From positions 248,001-312,000 of the forward strand of contig NZ_BCYV01000005.1 in NCBI RefSeq assembly GCF_001598375.1: a DNA stretch of 64,000 nt, in the 5' to 3' direction. A program made the translations under genes and the position numbers. The DNA is from Novosphingobium capsulatum NBRC 12533. GTDB taxonomy: Bacteria; Pseudomonadota; Alphaproteobacteria; Sphingomonadales; Sphingomonadaceae. Below, in pieces: positions 59,260 to 64,000 of this stretch. The notes beneath the pieces are model-generated. The model made no database searches. It was not told the DNA's origin and saw only the letters and a list, made by a program, of their open reading frames with translations. Positions within the stretch are counted from its first letter, which is position 1; each line of letters opens with the position of its first letter.

Positions 59260-61842
59260 ATGCAGCTTGTCATTGTAGAATCCCCGGCCAAGGCCAAGAC
59301 CATCGAGAAGTACCTTGGCCCCGGCTACAAGGTCCTGGCCTCTTACGGCCATATCCGCGACCTGCCGGTCAAGGACGGGTCCGTGCGCCCGGACGAAGAC
59401 TTCGCCATGGATTGGGAGCTGTACGGCGACAAGCAATCGCGCGTGAAGGCGATCACCGACGCCGCCAAGGAGGCCGACGGCCTGATCCTGGCGACTGACC
59501 CTGATCGCGAAGGCGAGGCTATTTCCTGGCACGTGCGCGAACTCCTGGCCAAGCGCCGCGCGCTGCCCAAGAATGTCTCGCGCGTGACGTTTAACGCCAT
59601 CACCAAGCCGGCGGTAACCTCGGCGATGAAGGCGCCGCGCGAGCTGGACCAGGATCTGATCGATGCCTATCTGGCGCGCCGCGCGCTGGATTACCTGTTC
59701 GGCTTCACGCTGTCGCCGGTGCTGTGGCGCAAGCTGCCCGGCGCCAAGTCGGCCGGGCGCGTGCAGTCGGTGGCGCTGCGCCTGATCGTGGAGCGCGAGC
59801 GCGAGATCGAGACGTTCAAGGCGCAGGAATACTGGTCTGTCGCCGCGCGGATGGAGCACGATGGCACGCCGTTCGTGGCGCGCCTCGTCAAGTTTGACGG
59901 CAACAAGGTCGATCGCCTGTCGCTGGGCGACGAAGGCAGCGCGCTGGCGGCCAAGGCGGCGGTGGAAGCGGGCACGTTCCGCGTCGAAGAGGTGGATGTG
60001 CGGCCCACGCGGCGCAATCCCTCGCCGCCGTTCACCACCTCTACGCTGCAACAGGAAGCGGCGCGCAAGCTGGGCTTTTCGGCCAGCCACACCATGCGCG
60101 TGGCACAGACGCTGTATGAAGCGGGCGCCATCACCTATATGCGTACCGATGGCGTACAGATGGACCCCAGCGCCATCGACGCCGCGCGCCGGGCAATCTC
60201 CGACCGCTATAACGGGCACTTCCTGCCCGAAAAGCCGCGCCACTATGAAACCAAGGCCAAGAACGCCCAGGAAGCGCACGAGGCGATCCGCCCGACCGAT
60301 TTCACCCGCGATCACTATGGCAGCGGTGATGAGGCGCGGCTCTACAACCTGATCTGGAAGCGCGCGCTGGCCAGCCAGATGGCCTCTGCCGCGATCGAGC
60401 GCACGACCGTGACCCTGCGCGAAGGCACCGGCAAGCACGAGCTGCGCGCCACCGGCCAGGTGATCAAGTTCCCCGGGTTCCTGGCCGTCTATGAAGAAGG
60501 CCGCGACCAGAAGGCCGACGGCGACGACGAGGACGGCAACCTGCTGCCGATGCTCAACAAGGGCGATTGCCCGGTCAAGCACGGCGTTGACGCCACGCAG
60601 CACTTCACCCAGCCGCCCCCGCGCTATTCCGAAGCCAGCCTGGTCAAGCGGCTGGAAGAGCTGGGTATCGGCCGCCCGTCGACGTATGCCGCCACGCTGC
60701 AGGTTCTCAAGGACCGCAACTATGTGCGGACCGAGAAGAACCGGTTCTTTGCCGAGGAAAGCGGGCGCATGCTCACCGCGTTCCTCGAGCGGTTCTTCGA
60801 GCGCTATGTCGCCTATGAATTCACCGCCGGCATGGAAGACGAGCTAGACGACGTTTCCGGTGGTCGTGCCGCCTGGAAGCAGGTGCTGGCCGAATTCTGG
60901 CGCGATTTCAAACCCAAGTCCGACGAGGTCATGGAGAAGAAGCCCAGCGAGGTTACGGCCGAGCTGGACGTGTTCCTGGAAGACTACCTCTTTCCGCCGC
61001 GCGCCGACGGGCATGACCCGCGCGAATGCCCCAAGTGCGGGGCTGGGCGGCTCTCGCTGCGCGGTGGCCGTTTCGGCGCGTTCATCGCCTGCTCCAACTA
61101 TCCCGAGTGCAAGTTCACCCGCAAGTTTGCCCAGCCGGGCGGCAATGGCGAGGGTGGCGATGGCGAAGAAACCGGCCTGGGCAAAGACCCCGAGACCGGG
61201 CTTGAAGTGACGCGCCGCACCGGGCGGTTCGGGCCCTATATCCAGCTGGGCGAGGGCAAGGACGCCAAGCGCGCCTCGATCCCCAAGGATATTCCCGAGC
61301 TGGATCTGGAATGGGCGCTAAAGCTGCTGAGCCTGCCGCGCGAGGTGGGCGTGCATCCCGAAAGCGGCAAGCCGATTACGGCCGCGATCGGCCGCTATGG
61401 CCCCTATCTGGCGCACGATGGCAAGTATGCCCGCCTCAAATCGACTGCCGAGGTGTTTGACACGGGCATGAACGCGGCGGTGGTGCGCCTGGCCGAGGCG
61501 GCCAGCGGTGCGGGTGGGCGCGGCGCGCGCACGGCGGCCGAGCCGCTCAAGACCTTCGGGCCGCACCCCACCTCTGGCGGCGAAATCAAGCTGATGGCTG
61601 GGCGCTATGGCCCCTACGTCACCGATGGCACCACCAACGCCACGCTGCCGCGTGACAAGCAGCCCGAAAGCCTGACGCCTGCCGAAGCCATTGCGCTGAT
61701 CGACGAACGCGCCGCCAAGGGACCGGCCAAGGGCAAGAAGAAGGCGCCAGCCAAGAAGGCTGCCGCGCCCAAGAAGGCGACTGCCAAGAAGGAACCTGCT
61801 GCGAAAAAGGCCCCGGCGCGCAAGAAGGCTGCGGCGGAATAA
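59260..61842 (+). CDS. topA: DNA topoisomerase I
   Basis: A type IA topoisomerase of 860 residues that relaxes negative supercoils. TOPRIM: LVIVESPAKAKTIEKYLG and LATDPDREGEAISWH. The catalytic Tyr lies in ITYMRTDGVQM. One intact zinc ribbon, CPKCGAGRLSLRGG...CSNYPEC, is followed by two or more C-terminal TopA repeat domains (GRFGPYIQLGEGKDAKRAS, GRYGPYLAHDGKYARL, GRYGPYVTDG) and a Lys/Ala-rich tail, as in other alphaproteobacteria. ATG 59260 matches the family N-terminus; TTG 59248 has AAGGA four bases upstream and could be the real start. Confidence 0.96.
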   Translation: MQLVIVESPAKAKTIEKYLGPGYKVLASYGHIRDLPVKDGSVRPDEDFAMDWELYGDKQSRVKAITDAAKEADGLILATDPDREGEAISWHVRELLAKRRALPKNVSRVTFNAITKPAVTSAMKAPRELDQDLIDAYLARRALDYLFGFTLSPVLWRKLPGAKSAGRVQSVALRLIVEREREIETFKAQEYWSVAARMEHDGTPFVARLVKFDGNKVDRLSLGDEGSALAAKAAVEAGTFRVEEVDVRPTRRNPSPPFTTSTLQQEAARKLGFSASHTMRVAQTLYEAGAITYMRTDGVQMDPSAIDAARRAISDRYNGHFLPEKPRHYETKAKNAQEAHEAIRPTDFTRDHYGSGDEARLYNLIWKRALASQMASAAIERTTVTLREGTGKHELRATGQVIKFPGFLAVYEEGRDQKADGDDEDGNLLPMLNKGDCPVKHGVDATQHFTQPPPRYSEASLVKRLEELGIGRPSTYAATLQVLKDRNYVRTEKNRFFAEESGRMLTAFLERFFERYVAYEFTAGMEDELDDVSGGRAAWKQVLAEFWRDFKPKSDEVMEKKPSEVTAELDVFLEDYLFPPRADGHDPRECPKCGAGRLSLRGGRFGAFIACSNYPECKFTRKFAQPGGNGEGGDGEETGLGKDPETGLEVTRRTGRFGPYIQLGEGKDAKRASIPKDIPELDLEWALKLLSLPREVGVHPESGKPITAAIGRYGPYLAHDGKYARLKSTAEVFDTGMNAAVVRLAEAASGAGGRGARTAAEPLKTFGPHPTSGGEIKLMAGRYGPYVTDGTTNATLPRDKQPESLTPAEAIALIDERAAKGPAKGKKKAPAKKAAAPKKATAKKEPAAKKAPARKKAAAE

Positions 61843-61882
61843 CCCTGTGACATGGCGGGCACGACGATGCCCGCCATGTCGG

Positions 61883-63430
61883 CTACCGGGGGCGATAGAG
61901 CGCGTAGCGTTCCTGCCCCAGCGTGATCTCGGCAAAGCGGGTGTAGTCTTGGGCAAGCGCCTGGGCCGTGATCGTGCGTGTGGCGCGGTTGGGCAGGTAG
62001 AGGTCTTCGGGCGCGCTTTCCGACACCTGCACCACGGCGGGGCGCGTCGCCATGATGCGGCGCACTTCGGCCACCGGGTCTGCGCCGATCGCCGGGCTTT
62101 CGGTCCAGGTGTTGAGGTGGTTGGGGAAGGCAAAGCGCGTCGGCACGCAGGCGCCCACGCCCCGATAGAGCGCCGGCACGCCATCGAACTGGAAATAGCA
62201 GCCCTGGTTCACGGCGCTGCGGATCACTGCAGTGGCGCGCTGAAATTGCTGCGCCGTGCCATGGTTCTGGACAGCACCCGCCATGACCACGATGCCGCCG
62301 ATCGCGCTCGCCAGGATCAGGAAGCGCCCGCTCCACCGCGCCTGCCACGGCTGGCCCGCGCGCGCCGCAGCCGCCAGGGCAGGGGCCGACAGCACGGCGA
62401 GCGGTGCCACCAATGGCCCGGCATAGTGATCATACCAGGTGCCGAACAGCAGGAAGCCCAGCACCGCTGCCCCGGCCCACAGGCTTAGCAGGCGATAGGC
62501 GAGCGCGCGGCGTTGATCATTCCACCCGGCGCGGCGCAGGGGATCGAACGCGATGCACAGCACGAACGGCGACAGGCCGGCCGACAGCTTGAGCAACCGG
62601 CGCCAGCTGGGCGCGCCATCGGGCAGGCGTTCCAGTACCGAGGTGAAATTGGCGAAGACGAAGGCGTGCGCCTGGTCGATCGCGGCATAGCTGCCCAGCA
62701 CCAGCACGGTTGGCGCCAGGGCGATGGCGCACCACACCAGTGCTGCGCCGGCCAGGCGGGGGAGGGGCCAGCCTACCCTGCGGCCGAGTGCCAGCAGCAT
62801 GATGCCGATCGCCAGGCCCTCGAACACGGCGGCATACTTGATCTGCAGCGCCAGGCCGATCAGCAGCATGATCACTGCGCCTTGCCGCAGCAGATCGGCG
62901 CCATCGGCGCGTTGCCATGCGCGCAACAGCAACAGCGCCGCCAGTGCCACCAACGGATTGTAGAACACGGGCGATTGACCCAGCGCGCAATTGAACGCGG
63001 GCATGGCGCAAAGATAGACCAGGCCTGCCAGCCAGGCGCCACGCGGCGAGGCCAGCTCCAGCGCCAGGCGCCGCACGACCAGCGCCGCAGCCGCCGTGCT
63101 GGCAATGCCGCATACCTGATAAGCCAGCACGGGATCGCCCGGCAGGCTCACGAACAGCCGATAGAGCGCAAAGAGGCCCAGTGGCTTGCGGTCCCAGATA
63201 TCGATGAAAGGCACCGCGCCATGCGCCCAGCGATCGGCCATGAAGAGATAGAACTCTTCATCGACGTGGACGAGCGGGTTGCCCAGTAGCATCAGTCGAA
63301 AGATGAGGGCGAGGCCAAAATACTCGGCAAAGAGACGAGCGTATTCGAGCCTGGCAGGCGGCGTTGATTTCACCCCAACAGGATATTCTGGTCGCGATGC
63401 GATCAAGGACAGGCCAGAGATATCGATCAT
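61883..63430 (-). CDS. Multi-spanning glycosyltransferase-like membrane protein (GT39/ArnT type)
   Basis: A 515-residue protein with about ten membrane segments. The first loop has HVDEEFYLFMADRWAHGAVPF, with the acidic pair typical of GT-C enzymes, followed by DRKPLGLFALYRL. The C-terminal 130 residues are soluble and Arg/Ala-rich. Such proteins use lipid-linked sugars to glycosylate proteins or lipids in the periplasm; substrate unknown. The C-terminus is about half identical in short stretches (PTRFAFP, IMA-RP, ALAQ-Y, ITLG) to the next, partial gene upstream, so they are tandem paralogs. ATG 63430 sits seven bases after a large palindrome. Confidence 0.82.
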   Translation of the reverse strand: MIDISGLSLIASRPEYPVGVKSTPPARLEYARLFAEYFGLALIFRLMLLGNPLVHVDEEFYLFMADRWAHGAVPFIDIWDRKPLGLFALYRLFVSLPGDPVLAYQVCGIASTAAAALVVRRLALELASPRGAWLAGLVYLCAMPAFNCALGQSPVFYNPLVALAALLLLRAWQRADGADLLRQGAVIMLLIGLALQIKYAAVFEGLAIGIMLLALGRRVGWPLPRLAGAALVWCAIALAPTVLVLGSYAAIDQAHAFVFANFTSVLERLPDGAPSWRRLLKLSAGLSPFVLCIAFDPLRRAGWNDQRRALAYRLLSLWAGAAVLGFLLFGTWYDHYAGPLVAPLAVLSAPALAAAARAGQPWQARWSGRFLILASAIGGIVVMAGAVQNHGTAQQFQRATAVIRSAVNQGCYFQFDGVPALYRGVGACVPTRFAFPNHLNTWTESPAIGADPVAEVRRIMATRPAVVQVSESAPEDLYLPNRATRTITAQALAQDYTRFAEITLGQERYALYRPR

Positions 63431-63435
63431 CGTTT

Positions 63436-63483
63436 ATTTCCGAAGTTTTCAGCTATATTTATATAGGCTAAAGCTTCGGAAAT
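63436..63483. promoter_or_regulatory. 48-bp AT-rich near-palindrome before the glycosyltransferase-like gene
   Basis: Perfect 10-base arms ATTTCCGAAG/CTTCGGAAAT enclose a nested, slightly imperfect palindrome centred on TATA-type sequence. The stretch is far more AT-rich than the surroundings. It lies just upstream of ATG 63430 on the minus strand: operator, promoter region or 5'UTR hairpin. Confidence 0.5.
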
Positions 63484-63592
63484 TGGCTATCAAGCGCAGT
63501 GGTTGTTATTATCTCAATATAACGTTCAGCGTCGCGTTTAATGCGGATGGGCTATTATTGTCGCAATGCTGACACGTAATTGTTGTGGCCTG

Positions 63593-64000
63593 TCAGCGTG
63601 CGGCAAACAGCGCGAATGATCGCGTGCCTAGCGTGATGGTGCGAATCCGCTGATAGTGCTGCGCCAGCGCCTGGAGCACGACAGCGCGGGTCTGCATGTT
63701 GGCGCCATAGGGGTTTGGCGCGGCGTCGATCACGACCGCACCCGGGCGGCTGGCCATGATGCGTTCCACTTCGGCGGTGGGATCGATGCCCAGGGCATGT
63801 TCCTCGAACCGGGTGGAAAGATGCGCGGGAAAGGCAAAGCGCGTGGGCAGGCACGAATTTGTCGCGCTGTAGAGGGCGCTGTCGCCTTCGTAGACATAGA
63901 GGCAGTGGTTGGCGTCGATATGGGGGCGAATGGCGGCGGCTGCCTCGTCCAGGTCGGTGGTGTTGCCAAAGCGGTGCGCCTGCACCGTCGTTGCGCCCAG
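63593..64000 (-). CDS. C-terminal part of a second glycosyltransferase-like protein
   Basis: The frame is open from the right window edge to TGA at 63593, about 135 residues visible. Shared segments with the C-terminus of the downstream neighbour (LPTRFAFPAHL, DPTAEVERIMASRP, VLQALAQHYQRI, ITLGTRSFALF) show it is a paralog, so the missing part is probably the membrane domain. A GTG at 63985 is not a real start, since similarity continues to the edge. Confidence 0.8.
   Translation of the reverse strand: MGATTVQAHRFGNTTDLDEAAAAIRPHIDANHCLYVYEGDSALYSATNSCLPTRFAFPAHLSTRFEEHALGIDPTAEVERIMASRPGAVVIDAAPNPYGANMQTRAVVLQALAQHYQRIRTITLGTRSFALFAAR

Overview
The window reads as a contiguous piece of alphaproteobacterial core chromosome, most likely from Sphingomonadales and close to Novosphingobium. 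That placement is inference from gene content: high GC with strong third-position bias, ALA synthase of the glycine/succinyl-CoA type, LolC/LolD without a separate LolE, carboxyspermidine-type polyamine genes, a large TonB receptor and many long antisense shadow frames. I see no rRNA, tRNA, CRISPR array, insertion sequence, integrase or prophage. Both ends cut through genes: sdhA at the left, a glycosyltransferase-like membrane protein at the right.

Layout. 1-5.7 kb: end of sdhA with a strong terminator, an RTX-type secreted calcium-binding protein, and two minus-strand envelope genes. 5.9-14.2 kb: M28 peptidase, guaB, rsmB, a TPR protein, then rppH and an esterase facing a photolyase and a PilZ protein. 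14.4-21.7 kb: purF with an SDR gene, a MASE1-PAS-GGDEF cyclase, lolC-lolD, a small unknown gene, glutathione peroxidase. 22-29.8 kb: DUF885 peptidase-like protein, dnaE, an acyl-CoA ligase with two overlapping small genes. 29.9-34.3 kb (minus): radical SAM protein, moaB, soluble lytic transglycosylase, UDG-like protein. 34.4-42.6 kb (plus): ETF-ubiquinone oxidoreductase, ispE, N-formylglutamate amidohydrolase, ilvD, a lipoprotein, NAD(P)HX repair enzyme, RNA methyltransferase. 42.7-44.5 kb (minus): btaA-btaB for betaine lipid. 44.8-48.8 kb (plus): polyamine genes. 49-56.2 kb: TonB receptor, exported KatG, hemA. 56.5-64 kb: murI facing plsY-dprA-topA, then two related membrane glycosyltransferase-like genes.

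Functional links. Ornithine decarboxylase, carboxy(nor)spermidine dehydrogenase and carboxy(nor)spermidine decarboxylase together can make spermidine from ornithine and aspartate semialdehyde without S-adenosylmethionine decarboxylase. The btaA-btaB pair makes a phosphorus-free membrane lipid from diacylglycerol and S-adenosylmethionine; it diverges from the polyamine genes across a gap holding a perfect 23-bp palindrome. An exported catalase-peroxidase, a glutathione peroxidase and heme synthesis lie within the same window, but not in one operon.

The most interesting non-coding signal is the leader of the ornithine decarboxylase gene (47324-47560). A 13-bp stem covers the only good ribosome-binding site in front of a TTG start, and a 19-codon open frame runs through the whole stem and stops one base before that start. 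Other structure worth following: a palindromic repeat family with a three-way-junction fold placed in gene gaps (10792, 29809, 46000, degenerate at 54838), two other palindromic elements (21708, 31039), an AT-rich 48-bp near-palindrome (63436), and a perfect DnaA box inside an inverted repeat (42623-42651). I found no clear new defence or mobile system; most of the window is ordinary housekeeping sequence.
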